Positions 20,762 through 32,699 of a DNA stretch of 64,000 bases are shown here, piece by piece. This DNA is from Codonopsis lanceolata (taxonomy: Eukaryota; Streptophyta; Magnoliopsida; Asterales; Campanulaceae): positions 64,439,124 through 64,503,123 of the forward strand of contig CM028377.1 in the NCBI GenBank assembly GCA_013146195.2, in the 5' to 3' direction. Under the pieces are notes generated by a model. The model made no database searches, had not been told where the DNA came from, and was given only the letters and a program-made list of their open reading frames with translations. Within the stretch, counting starts at the first letter, position 1. Every line of letters begins with the position of its first letter. The position numbers were made by a program, and so were the translations under genes.

Positions 20762-23464
20762 TCAAACCATATATGTCATCCCGACTTGCATTATATTCAT
20801 ATGTGGGACACGCATAGTAGCAGCACCGCCTCTGCAGTTCTTCCTCAGGAATGCATAGAAGTAGTTTATAACCAGTTTCTTGAGAAACAACGAGTTCTTC
20901 TTGGCCCTCACATCCCCGTGTCCAAGCAAATAAGTAAATCCTGATTCACTAGCTTCTCTAAGAGCAGACAGCTCATACTCGAGACTTGGATCTTCATCTG
21001 TTGCCATAATGCTGAAAGGCAATGTGGAACCCACCTCTTCTGAATTAGAAGTCTCCGATCCTTCCAACATTTGATTGCGCATCAATGGAACCCTAAGCTC
21101 CCCCAGTCCATCCCCATCTTGGACCTCATATTCCCTTGACCTCACAGAAACACTATCAAATTCCATTTCATTCAGATTGCTTTCCAATGCTAGTTCTTGA
21201 GCTTCCTTTCTTAAAAACTTCTCGAGGCTTTCAACTAAAAGTTGCTCGAATGCATGGTGGTCCTCCTTTCGGACATCTTTATAACCATATCTCGCAACAC
21301 ATTGGAACATATGATAATCTTTTGGGCACACCCTTCGAAAGAGAAACCTTTCTTCTTGAGAGACCACAGGGACAGGCACATACTTAATACAGACAAAAAC
21401 GACGATAGAGTGGATAGCTGGAAGGTCAAGTAGAAACTGACCAAAAATGAAAGGAATGCCTTGGACTAGTTCGTTATATAGTAATCCAATCCCGGGGACT
21501 CGTACGGTCCCAAGAGTGGAGCCCAGGTCAAGCATGAAGTCCATTGAAATTTTCTGCCTGACCTCACTCTGGTACTTTAACACGCTCCCATAGTTCCAAA
21601 TGTACATTACGCAGAGGAAGCAACTTGCAAGAGCAAGCGGAAGCCAACCACCCTCCTTGATTTTAGACAGAACAGAAGACAAAAATATGAGCTCGATTGT
21701 TCCAAATACAAGTGGGAAACAGATAGCTAGAAACAAGTTGGTTTGCCAAATCAGAAGCATGACAAGCGTCACCAATGTAGTACTGACTATCATTACGCCC
21801 ACTTCAGCTATACCTGCAGGAGAACCAGAAAGTAGTTAGTTTGGGAAATAAGTTATATTATTTTATTTAAATTTTACTTTAATTGATATTTATAATAACT
21901 CTTTTTTAGCCCAATGGGTAGTGGGAAGGATGGATTCTGAGACCAAACCATCTGGTCTACCACTAGGCCCCACCCCTTAGGGTTGGGAAAGAAGTTGTAC
22001 ACATGTAAAGAATGTTATAGAAATGTCTGAGAAGAAACTTAACCATATGCATTGGCTATGTCGGTGGTGCTCTGAAAGGTGGCGACGACAAGAACACACA
22101 TGATCATTAAGTTATATTATTTTATTTAAATTTTACTTTAATTGATATTTATAATAACTCTTTTTTAGCCCAATGGGTAGTGGGAAGGATGGATTCTGAG
22201 ACCAAACCATCTGGTCTACCACTAGGCCCCACCCCTTAGGGTTGGGAAAGAAGTTGTACACATGTAAAGAATGTTATAGAAATGTCTGAGAAGAAACTTA
22301 ACCATATGCATTGGCTATGTCGGTGGTGCTCTGAAAGGTGGCGACGACAAGAACACACATGATCATTAAGAACCAATTGATGACGGGGATGTAAATTTGG
22401 CCCATCAGTCTCCTCGAGGTGTGAACTATCTTCATCCTTGGGAAACATCCGAGAGCCATGGATTGCTTGACGCACGAGAATGAAGCAGATATCATTGCTT
22501 GACTGGCAATGACAGCAGCAACTGTGGCTACTATGAAAACCGGCCAAAAAAGTCCATCTGTTCACAAAAGTGAAATTGTCAAAATGATGAGTCAAAACCA
22601 AATTCTCATCCTGGAAATTTTAACTATCACGTTTATACGGGCAAGCATCACCTGGGATAGAATCGTAAAATATTCTATCAACAGACTGAGGGTGTTTCAT
22701 AAGATAAGCAGCCTGGCCCATGTAAGCCAAGAGAAGGCAGGGGAAAACCACAAAAGTAAAGGCGATCTGGAATAGCAAGTTGAGATCAAAATCAGAAAAA
22801 AATATTTTTGAAAGAAAGTCATGTTAATACCAGATTAGGGCAATGATGGATAAACCTGTATGGAAGGTACAGAGAAATGGCCTAAATCGGCAAACATTGC
22901 TTCTGCTCCTGCAATTGAAGGTCACCAAATGTGTCATATTACATGTAAACAAAAAGGACAAACTACACCATTGGTCCCCCTACTTTTTGAGCTTTTACTA
23001 TTCGTCCCTCATGCGCACAAATGGTCCCTGAACTGATGACATTAAACGATATGGGTCTTTCCGTCCAATGCCGTCAGATTTTAACCGTTAAGTCCCCACA
23101 CGTGCTCTCACGTGATTCTGCTTAGGGGTAAACTTGTCCATGCATTTGTTTGTTTTAATAGACAAAAATATCAATAATATTACACCCTTTCTTCTCCATT
23201 CCCAACCCCCTTTCCTTCCATTCCACCATGCCTACCACCGAACCACCGCTATAGCTCTGAATAACGAACCCAGAAACCCCAAAATTGAAAAATTACTGGG
23301 TCTTCAAAAATTTCACTGTTCACCATCCCCCTCATGAATCCCTCCAGCCCTCCCTCAATTCTCTCTCTAGTGCTTGCACACACACCACTCATCACAAAAC
23401 CCATTCTCTCTCCTAGCAAGAAACATTTCCAGATTATTTTTTTCAAATTTTGATTCATTCTTTA

Positions 23465-23519
<55 letters not shown>

Positions 23520-26500
23520 CTAATATACAATCAGTGGCGGATCTCATTTTAACTACTATATATAACATCATATTGCTCCTTATCTTAATAAGGTGTCTTA
23601 ATATTCTTACTCTTCTCAATAAATACATCTCAAAATGTCACTCTATATACGGAAGGAGTATTATATATTATTAAAATAATTTTCATATTGAAAACACGTA
23701 ATTAGTCTAATATTACTAGTACAAGAGAATCATTTAAAAATTGAGGTCTGACAATCATGACTTGTCAAATATCACAAGTGTGAATTGATTAAAGCTATTT
23801 AGAGGTTGAGATTAAATTATCTTTAAAAATTTAACGGTTGTGATTCACCCTTACATTCACATGTGTGAGAGTAGTTATCTACTTTTAACTCACTATTGCA
23901 AAGCCACCCCATATAACTAATATTATGAGCCGTCACCCCTTTTTCTCCTGAACAATCACCCCTTATAAACATTATTTTTACATTAATATATAATCTCACA
24001 ATAAAGCTAACTGTTGGTATCTGACGGTGGGGATTGATTCCAGCTAAGATCAAACGGTCATGGGTCAATTACATATAACTCTTTACAAATAACCCCCTCA
24101 ACTATGGATCGAGTTTACCGTGCCTATAGCACGGGTACGAAAATCTAGTTAACTATACAATACAGCTTAGTCAATTGACTGAAGCTATTCGGCAGCCTGG
24201 ATCGATCCCGGCCGTAAGATCCAACAGTTCTAGGTCAGTTACAAATAACCCCCTTACAAACAATCCCCTTAACTATGGGTCGAGTTCGAATAGCGCCTTT
24301 CAACTACCACTTGAAGCAATGTACCCCTTCAGTTACGTAGTTAATATATACTGTACACCCTAAAATATACTGTCACCGTGCCATACGGGCACGAAGTTCT
24401 AGTATATATATATATATATATATATATAGGGTCGCGCTATTCCGACCCCCGATTCCTCCAAGTTGACCTCCCAAAAATTCTCAAAAAAGCAAACTCTCTA
24501 TTTTGCCCTTTCAATTAACCCCCAAAAAAATTCAAAATGTTCGGACCACATTAGCCGAACAACACTGTTTTGTTTGGATAAAGCATGTCGAACAACACTG
24601 TGTTGTTCGGCCAAATTGGTTCGAACATTTTGGAAATATTTTTTAAAAAATTTAAATTAATGTTGTTTGGCATGCTTTAGCCGAACAACTCAGTGGTGTT
24701 CAGCCAATGAGGTCCAAACATTTTAAAAATATTTTTAAAAAAAATTAAACTTAGTGTTGTTCGGCATGCTCTAGCCGAACAATTGAGGGTAGGGGCGATG
24801 AAGGGGGGTCAACATATAAGGAAGGTGAAATAGGAAGAATGACTTTTGGGAATTTTTGGGGGGTCAACTTGGAGGAAGTAGGGGGCTGAATAGTGGTACC
24901 CATATATATATCCCATACAAACCCATTCCACTCTTTACCATCAACAACACCCATTTCTCAAATTCGCCCCTATACATTCCAAGGATTCTTTTTTTTTTTT
25001 CTTTCAAATTTTGATTCACCGCAATGTTGGTCGTAGTCTGACCCATTCCCCCGATTTAGCAATGTTGAATCAAAATTGGTGGAGAAACTCACGAGAGAGG
25101 GAGGGAGGGTAGTTCTCTATGAGGTCGAGTTTGCTGGAAAAGGAGTAGGCATCAAAAATAATTAATCGGGACGAATCGTAAAAAACTCGAAAAGTAGGGG
25201 GAGCAATTGTACAAAAATAGCGGCTTCGAGAAGTATGCGATAACGTACCTGTAATGCATAAGACACACCCACCAAGAGCGGACCATGCCTTGCTGGAGTT
25301 CTTCTTGAAGAAAAAATAGATATAAGCTGGATTGAACGCTCTTACAACGGTGATATCATACTTAAACATGTTGTAAATTCCAATAGATCCAAGGCTAAAG
25401 AACCATAAAGCAAGAGCAGGAGCAAATGTTAAGCCCACTTTACTAGTCCCAAACCTCTGTATGCTAAACAATCCCACAAGGATTACTATTGAGACGATGA
25501 CGAGAGCATCTGAAAACAAGCATGATAATATAAAAGTTGGAAGGGCGCATTCATTTAAGCCTAAGTTATTATATTTCAATTTAGCACGAATTATAACCGA
25601 CTTTAAAGAGAACAAGTTCACACACCTGTACCAAATCCTGGTATTTTACCTTGCAGACCACTCACAGCAGACATAACTGCAGCAAAAAGGTGAAATGGTA
25701 AGCGATTGTGGTACTTGTATAAGAAGGTTATGTTACAGTTTACAGAATACTTCATTACCCAAAGCAATGAGATAGATTAAACACAATAATACATGAAAGT
25801 AAGAACATTTCATAGAAACCAAATGTTTTAAGTTCACAAATAAAGAAACTGTACCTGATATTGCTGGGGTCAAAATACCATCCCCTATTATCATGGAAGT
25901 TCCCATTAGAACCAATAGCAACAAAATTGTTTTGAAAGAGGATTGACGTTCCAACTTTTCTTTTATATTCAAAGCCCTTTCAAGTTCTGGAGTGGGGAGT
26001 TTGAGCTTGAAACTCGAAATATGTTCATCAGCTTGCTGACGATTAGGCAAAAGATTAACTTTTGCATACCTACAGATCAGAGAATATAACGCAAAAGTTC
26101 CTCCTGCAAATAAATTTTGTTATGAAGAACATCAGATAATGAATGTTTACTTATTCTTTTTTTTTTTTTTTGATAACCACGGGAAAATGCCACTGCAATA
26201 GGACCCAAGAACTTATCGTTGGGACTAAAACCACCACAGGGAGCCGCTAAGTGGCCCTCAAAGTATAATGACTCAGCAGGCAGAATGATAGGCAGAATGA
26301 TTCTTACCTTCCCCACTGTCGTTAGCTTTCAGCACTATAAAAACGTACTTTGCTAAAGGTATAAGAGCGATTGTGTACATAACTAGTGATAAAGCCCCCA
26401 ATACATCAACATCTGACTTGACATTCACTTTGCTAAACACGCCTGAGAAGACATACAAAGGGCTCGTGCCCATGTCACCATATACCACACCAAGTGTTTG

Positions 26501-27914
26501 AAATGCCAATCCAAGAGTTCGCCAAGTGGACATTTCCTGAATTATTGAAGTAATGATATTAAGAGAAGGATTGCATGTTTCCGCTAATAATTCATATTTG
26601 ATGAAGAGACACTTGTAAAATCTCCATGATTTGCATCTCTAGCTTTAAAGTGACTTTTTTGAAAGAAGACTAATCCAATAATGGTTTACTTCATACAGTA
26701 CTTTTCTCTGTTCAAACCCTGGGGGGGGGGGGTTATCATTAAGAATTCCAATTCTCCCTAATCCGGAGACGAATTTTGTAGCAAATCTTAATAGGTAGAC
26801 AAATAAGACAACAAAAATTCGATGGGTAAATGCTTGCATGCATCTAATGACACACTGGATTGATAGATTACTGTTCAATCAAGAAACCCGCAAATAAAGT
26901 GTGGGGTACAGAGTATCTGAATTTTTACGAGATATCATATCTGATTGAATATATTAAAAAGCAATTTGAATGCTAATATATCACAGGCAAACAGAAGAAG
27001 AAAAAAAACTTGGGTAATGGATGCTACTATTTTGAGCTCCCTTCTCTCCCTCCCCCACCCCACTCCACCCCCAATCGTCCGTGTCTGAAAGAGACATGGG
27101 TAAATACTTCATATTTCATGACAACAATTTGTAAAGCTAAATGCTCAAAAGTTGTCACCAATTGTACTTCCTCAAATGAACAGAACAATCTAGTATCACC
27201 TGGCACACATTCTATTTCCTCACGAACCTCAACGAAATAAATTTGGGATGTCACAACTTCGAAAAACTCACAATTTTCCTCTTCGGTTCCATCCTCATCC
27301 CTTCTGCAAAACCCACTAATTAGCTAAAATCCCAATAGAACTCTTGTATTGTTTGGATCGACTAGGTCATTTGGCTTGCATATATTAAATTACAACGACT
27401 GTATTTGTATGCAGTCCGTTAATGATTAACCTAGTCATAAGGTTACTTTGCATCCACTAACACAGATTATTGGTGATCCTTACTCCCGCATTGTCCCAAA
27501 CACTAAAAACTATGCAACACCATTTTCGTAACGCCAATTAGCAACAAATTTACAATAAAAGCACATAATAAAATAAGCAAAACTGTGTTCTTTCTCTATC
27601 AACTACAAGTCTATAACGTACACAGTGAAATTCCGAACCAATTAAGTTGTGTAGTAAATATATACCTTGTTTAGGTGGCCATGAGCCCCAGCAATCTCCA
27701 TAGCTTCAACATCAAAGGAATCAACTCTCTTTGGCTTCTTCACAAGCCTTCTTCTAACAGATCCATACCCTTCTCTCTCTCTACTCTCACTATCATAACC
27801 AAAGATTGACTCTGAGGAATCCACTTCACTCCCATCAACCCATCTTGAGCTTGACTTCCTCCCCACCAATCTACCACTGCTGCTGCTCCCCTCTTCTATC
27901 CTATCCTCTTCCAT
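20762..27914 (-). CDS. KUP12: KUP/HAK/KT potassium transporter, KUP12/POT12-like
   Basis: Multi-pass K+ uptake permease of the KUP/HAK/KT family, expected in a cell or organelle membrane. Nine coding exons (minus): 27914-27666, 26536-26308, 26103-25855, 25676-25626, 25509-25249, 22908-22856, 22766-22652, 22557-22303, 21813-20762. All have GT-AG borders and consistent phases. They sum to 2514 nt, 837 aa plus stop, close to Arabidopsis KUP12 (about 830 aa). The N-terminus has the acidic MEE start and the basic KKPKRVDSFDVEAMEI segment. The family signature GVVYGDMGTSPLYVF is at about residues 99-113. GDGILTPA, SIQRFGT, AWSALGGCVLCITGAEAMFAD and the C-terminal GMTYMV follow. The ATG at 27914 is the first in frame and matches the family start. 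Intron 8 holds a 259-bp duplication of its own donor; intron 5 (2340 bp) is filled with TEs. All key motifs are intact, so it looks functional. Confidence 0.95.
21852..22369. repeat. Perfect 259-bp tandem duplication across a splice donor
   Basis: Units 21852-22110 and 22111-22369 appear identical base for base. Each contains the last ~67 nt of coding exon 8 (from LMIMCVLV to the NAYG codons) and the first ~192 nt of intron 8, including the donor ATG|GTTAAG. In transcript order the complete exon uses the donor at 22303/22302. The second exon piece, with donor 22044/22043, sits inside the intron. Confidence 0.95.
21901..21985 (-). mobile_element. SINE-like fragment in intron 8 (also at 22160-22244)
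   Basis: On minus, GGGCCTAGTGGTAGACC resembles a pol III A box and GGTCTCAGAATCC a degenerate B box, followed by an A-rich GGGCTAAAAAAG tail. The fragment lies inside the duplicated unit and so is present twice. No target-site duplication could be fixed. Confidence 0.45.
22955..23520. mobile_element. Unclassified repeat in intron 5 (ACCATTGGTCCC type)
   Basis: The stretch AACTACACCATTGGTCCCCC ... TGGTCCCTGAACTGATGACA ... CCGTCAGATTTTAACCGTTA resembles a common plant dispersed repeat. A (TC)n(TA)n tract ends it at 23466-23518. Neither end could be fixed and no protein is encoded. Confidence 0.4.
24105..24148 (+). mobile_element. Helitron-like 3' terminus
   Basis: A hairpin CCGTGCCTATAGCACGG (about 24118-24134) is followed ten bases later by CTAG|T (24145-24149), the classic Helitron 3' end. 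A 5' TC end was not identified with confidence upstream. Confidence 0.55.
24149..24402 (+). mobile_element. Second Helitron-like 3' end, related sequence
   Basis: A hairpin CGTGCCATACGGGCACG (about 24377-24393) is followed by CTAG|T at 24399-24403. The sequence before it (ACAAATAACCCCCTTACAAA, TATGGGTCGAGTT) is related to that before the first terminus (ACAAATAACCCCCTCAACTA, TATGGATCGAGTT). Confidence 0.55.
24429..24901. mobile_element. MITE with ~58-bp terminal inverted repeats (intron 5)
   Basis: The left end GGGTCGCGCTATTCC ... TCCTCCAAGTTGACC ... CCCAAAAATTC matches the reverse complement of the right end (GGGTACCACTATTCA ... TCCTCCAAGTTGACC ... CCCAAAAATTC) at roughly 80 per cent or better. 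TA-rich target sequence (ATATATATA) lies on both sides. The interior has repeated TTAGCCGAACAAC / GTTGTTCGGC words. Length 473 bp. A long TIR with about 9-bp TA target suggests a Mutator-like MITE (inference). Confidence 0.8.
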
Positions 27915-28200
27915 ACCTCAAATTTAAACCCCCCCCCCAAAAAAAAAAAACAAAACAAAACAAAAAACACACACTTATTGTAACGCCCAATCCCCGAGTA
28001 CAACCTAGCCAACAAATCCAAATGGGTCGTCGAGAATTCCCAGTTGGTTGGGCTTTGACAAGTTAATTGCACATTTGTTTTAGCCAAAACTCAGAAAAAA
28101 CGCAGTTTTTTAAATTGACAATTTTTGGTGGGTTTTGCCTAGTGATTGAACATTTGCAACCAAAACCACAAGATTCAGTCTTGGGAGGGGGGGTTGACTA
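27915..28200 (-). promoter_or_regulatory. 5' UTR/promoter region of the KUP12-like gene
   Basis: Sequence upstream of the ATG on the minus strand. A C-run/A-run block (27928-27962 on plus) directly precedes the start. No clear TATA box is visible. Confidence 0.3.
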
Positions 28201-28559
28201 GTGATTGACCAATTTAGTTTACAGCTCAAAACCCAGAAACCCCAATGGTGGGAAATGCTGCTTTGTTCACCGTAAGGAGATGGAGATGGAGATGGAGATG
28301 GAGAGAGGGAATGAGATTTTCTTTGATTGGTATTGGGCGGTTTGGTTTTGGTATTCTATTTGTCATAATAATGTGGCGTGGAATTGTGGAAAGCTGTTAC
28401 TGGGCAAACAGAATCGGTGGTTAATGTTGGCATGATGGTGAAGAAATGGGGGTTGCGGCTTTGGGTTTTAGGACAAATAAAACCGAAGTAGTACAATAAT
28501 TCATGTTCGGACAAGGTGATGATGTACCGGTTTATCACTTTATTATGTTTTTGTGGAGC

Positions 28560-28736
28560 CAACACAAAACGCACGGCATGAATTTTTTCGGAATCGGACG
28601 GAATTAATTAAAACTAGAATGAATAAATATTTTGTTTTGGTCCTGGATCTGAATTTTTATAAAATTAAACATTTGGGTTCGTCCCGATTCTCGAACTAAA
28701 AAAACACCGAATCGGACCGAATCGACCAAATATGTT

Positions 28737-28792
<56 letters not shown>

Positions 28793-29190
28793 TCCTAATA
28801 CTTTTTTTATTCTACTTTTTTATTGGTACTCTTTTATTATTTTGTTTCCACCGGTTTGTTATGCTATGAATTTATGGGTTCGACATTTTTAATTGTTGAA
28901 TGTACTTTTATCGAAGGTTTTTTAATTTTTTTATGAAGTTTCAGTTTTAAAATTTTTATTATGTATTTGTATTAAACAGTGAAAAAATAAAAAATCATAG
29001 TATTGATTCGGTCCTGATTCTCATACATTTTTGATTGGTTCTGGATCAGACTAATGTTTTGGTTCTCATACATATTGGGTTGGTTTCGATTCTAAATTTT
29101 TTAAGAACTAGACTATTGGTCTGGTTCCGATTTTCTCTTTTTTTTTTCAAAAAATTAGATCGAATCGGACCAAACCCCTTCGCACGGGGA
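28560..29190. mobile_element. Decayed repeat with GAATCGGACCGAATC words
   Basis: Left part has AATCGGACGG, ACCGAATCGGACCGAATCGACC; right part has the inverse (GGTCTGGTTCCGATTTT) and GAATCGGACCAAACCCC. A (TA)n tract lies at 28739-28789. This looks like a non-autonomous hAT-type element, but the termini are not resolved. Confidence 0.4.
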
Positions 29191-29827
29191 TGGATTTGAT
29201 TTTAGACTACCCTCAATCATGTTGGCCAATGTCTCAGTCTCTCGCATAGGTGTATCTCTGATTTGCACCTTAACCATATGCAATCAATTAAGTGGTGATA
29301 CTGATAGTGATATATGAATTTCTTTTTCAGGTCATTTGTTATATTTAATTTTTGCATATTTATTTAAAAGTAATTTAAGTTAAGATGAATTCAAATATGT
29401 CCAAATTTTTAACCTTGCCCTAAAAAAATGTGCAATTAAGTATGTTAAGATTTTAGTTATTTTTAGTTCATAAAAATACAATCTTTCACATAGCATCCAT
29501 TAGAGCTTCCCAAACACTACATAATCCAGTGTCTAAACTACTAATGAGCAACTTTGTTTTATTTTATTTTTTTAAAAGTAAAATAAACGAACACATGCCA
29601 TGGTTTTCATAAAGAAAAATTACTATATAAAAAAAATGCCATGAGTCTAAATCATGTGGTGCTGCCTACATGATTTAATCATAGCTCATGATTAATGAGA
29701 AAAAACAATGAAACATTTTTTTATTCATTCTTAGTTCATACGTTCGATCTAAGTTTCTCATTTACATTTCATCACTTATAAACTTATTTTCATATGATGA
29801 TCATAACTTAGAACCTGAGCTCCATAC
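29190..29827. other. Intergenic, no gene seen
   Basis: AT-rich, without recognisable coding or repeat structure. Confidence 0.5.
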
Positions 29828-30016
29828 TGATAAAGATACAATACACAATTAGCTGTATATGTATAGACAAAATTTGTATCTTCTATTTATAGCATGTTTA
29901 TATTTGTCAAATCATTGTATTATTGTTAATCCTTAGATTTAGCATCTTAATTAGCAAGGTAATAGTATAAAGTTGTAATCTCTTTATCAATATAATTAAT
30001 CTTTTGCAATATTCTA
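29828..30016 (+). repeat. 5' LTR of copia 29828-34389
   Basis: Starts TGATAAAGATACAA and ends near AATATTCTATA. It carries a segment GTTAATCCTTAGATTTAGCA and following bases (about 24 nt, near 29926-29950) that the 3' LTR lacks. The end is uncertain by a few bases. Confidence 0.85.
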
Positions 30017-30114
30017 TATGGTATCAGAGCAGTAATCCTTCTTCCGTTCCTCGGCTTTCTTGGCTCTCATCTTTCACGTCTTTCTTCTTTCCTCTACCTC
30101 TCAACCAATCTCTC

Positions 30115-31384
30115 ATGGCTTCCTCTGAGAACAATGCCTTCATCCCCAACAAAGCTGAACCTACAAAACCTTTTATCATCATCTCCCTTAATCATATTCT
30201 CAAACTCACCCCTACAAACTACATCTCCTGGCAAACTCAAATCGAAGCAACCTTCATTGGCCATGATCTCTTCCAATACCTCGATGGTTCTCTCCCCCTC
30301 CCTCACTATCACTGCGATAATGTTTCGCTCCCGACCACACACACCATGGCGTCGCCAAGACAAACTTATTTTCGGAGCACTTTCTGGCACTATATCTCCA
30401 AACGTTGTCCCTCTCATATCCCAATGCAAAACCTCACATGAAGCTTGGCACACCCTTGCCAAAACCTATGCCAATCCCAGCAAGGGCCATCTTAAGCAAC
30501 TTAAAGATCGTCTCAAAGACATCACCAAAGGAACTCAGTCAATTACTGAGTATATGCATGACATCAAAATCTGCTCCGATCAACTTGCTTCTCTTGGCAG
30601 TCCCCTTGCTGCTGATGACATCATTAATCGTGTGCTTGACCAAATCAATGACTCTGATTATGAGAATGTTCTTAATGCTATTCACAGTCGTGACTCCCCC
30701 ATCTCTTTTGACGAATTACACGAAAAATTGCTCAATCGTGAACTCACAATTAAACAAAAATCTTCCTCCTCTTCTCTCTATCCTGCTACTGCCCACTATG
30801 TTGCCAAACATCAACCCAAACACTGCTCCTATCCCTCCTCCTCTCCTTCTCCTGGTCTATTACCAACTTCTTCCGCTCCTAACCACAACTCCCGACCACC
30901 TTCACGTCCCTTCAATGGACGTTGTCAATGGTGTCGTCAAACTGGCCATTACGTAACGCAGTGCCCCATATTTCGCCAACAGTTCCCCAACACATCCGCA
31001 CCCTCTCCAGCACCCAATTCTTCTAACCCTCCTGTCAAAAGCTTCCAGCCACACCACTCTCCTAAAGCTTACACAGCTAGTGCTTCTACCCCTCCCTCAC
31101 CTGGTTGGTTACTGGATAGTGGTGCATCACACCACGTTACTAATGATTTAGCTAGCCTTTCTCTCCATACACCTTATGATAGAAATGATCAACTTCTCAT
31201 CGGTGATGGCCCGGGTCTTCCAACAGCCAATGCTGGTTCTCTTTTTCTTCACTCACCTCTCATAAATTTAAACTTTCTAATGTTTTGCATGTACCATCTG
31301 CATCTCGCAACATTATCTCTATATCTCAATTTTGCCTTGATAATAATGTTTCAATCACATTCTCATCTAGCTTCTTTTTTGTGA
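30115..31384 (+). pseudogene. copia gag and protease, frameshifted
   Basis: The gag ATG at 30115 opens a frame (MASSENNAFIP...) that shifts at about 30340-30400 into the frame carrying the rest of gag. There lie SHEAWHTLAKTYANPSKGHL, SFDELHEKLLNRELT, the zinc knuckle CQWCRQTGHYVTQC (about 30928-30969) and the protease motif WLLDSGASHHVT (about 31105-31140). Here the catalytic D-S-G is intact, unlike the first copia. A further frameshift occurs near 31265. Confidence 0.85.
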
Positions 31385-32311
31385 AGGACAATCCAACAGG
31401 GACAATCCTTCTTCATGGCCCTATTGAGTCCAGAATCTATGATTGGATTCCCACCGTCCCTTCCATTGCTCCAACTGTCAACACTGTCTTACTCTCTCCT
31501 CAACTCGATTGGCATCACCGTTTAGGACACCCGTCACACACCATTCTCAAACACCTTAGTTCAATATTACAATTCTCACTTTAGTCTTCAAATTACTTGT
31601 ACTGTAATGCTTGTAATTGCAATAAAAGTCATAAGTTGCCTTTTTCTAAATCCACTATTGTCTCTAAAGGACCTCTTGATGTAATCTTCAGTGATGTGTG
31701 GACATCTCCTATTCAATCTTATGACACTTATAAATATTACATCATTTTTGTTGATCATTTCACTAAATACATATGGCTTTACCCTCAAAAGAAAAAAATA
31801 TGATACTGAAGCTATTTTTATCCGTTTTAAAGCCTTAGTTGAAAATTATTTCCAACGTCCCATTATCACCCTATATTCCGATAATGGTGGTGAATATGAT
31901 AAACTTAATACATTTCTAGCTACCAATGGTGTCTCTCGTCTCACCTCACCTCCTCATACCCCTCAACACAATGGCTATTCCGAGAGGCGCCATCGTCACA
32001 TATTTGAAACCGGCCTCTCGCTCCTTTCTTATGCTTCAATGCCTCTCAAATGTTGGCATCTTGCTTTCTCTACCACGGTTTATCTTATTAATCGAATGCC
32101 CACTCCAACTCTATCTCTTCAATCTCCTTTCTCTAAAATCTTTGGCAGCTCCCTTAATTATGCCAAACTACGAAATTTTGGTTGTTTATGTTATCCTTGG
32201 CTCCAGCCATACACATCCCACAAGCTTGATCCTCTCTCCAAGCCATGTATTTTCGTAGGCTACTCCCTCACTCAAAGCGTGTATTATTGTCTTGATCTTA
32301 TCTCTACATAA
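31285..32311 (+). pseudogene. copia integrase, broken by a stop and a frameshift
   Basis: GAG-pre-integrase DWHHRLGHPSH near 31507, an in-frame stop at 31582-31584, then NKSHKLPFSKST and the first catalytic Asp in FSDVW. A frameshift follows at about 31795. The second Asp (YSDNGGEY) and Glu (HNGYSERRHRH) follow in the next frame, then LINRMPTPTL and the linker to 32311. Confidence 0.85.
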
Positions 32312-32699
32312 ATTATGTCTCTCGATATGTAAATTTTGTAGAAACCTCATTTCCCTTCGCCCACACCAAAATTCCCCCTTTAAACCCCTCTCCCACTGAT
32401 GAATGGTGCAATGCTTCCCTACCCTTAATTACACCTTCAACATTACAACCTACACTTGTCCAGCAACCTGACAGCCCGCCCACCCCCCTCACCTCAACAC
32501 CAACATCTTCGCAGTCCCCACCACCTACTCCCTATCTTGCTTCTACTACCCCTCCTTCTCCTCCATATCCCCCTCCTCCACCTCCCCCCTCTTGTCCTAT
32601 TGTTACTCGTTCTTGCAACAATATAGTGAAACCCAATTCCAAATACAATCTCCACACACACATTTCTAGTAATCTTCTTGAACCAACCACTCTTGCTTA

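Noticed and set aside
23450..23674. Serine/leucine then Tyr/Ile repeat frame
   Set aside because: Translation of a (TC)n(TA)n microsatellite. Similar frames at 6944-7210, 9567-9949 and 16579-16794 are rejected for the same reason.
30094..30462. Minus-strand 122-codon frame
   Set aside because: Antisense shadow of the copia gag.
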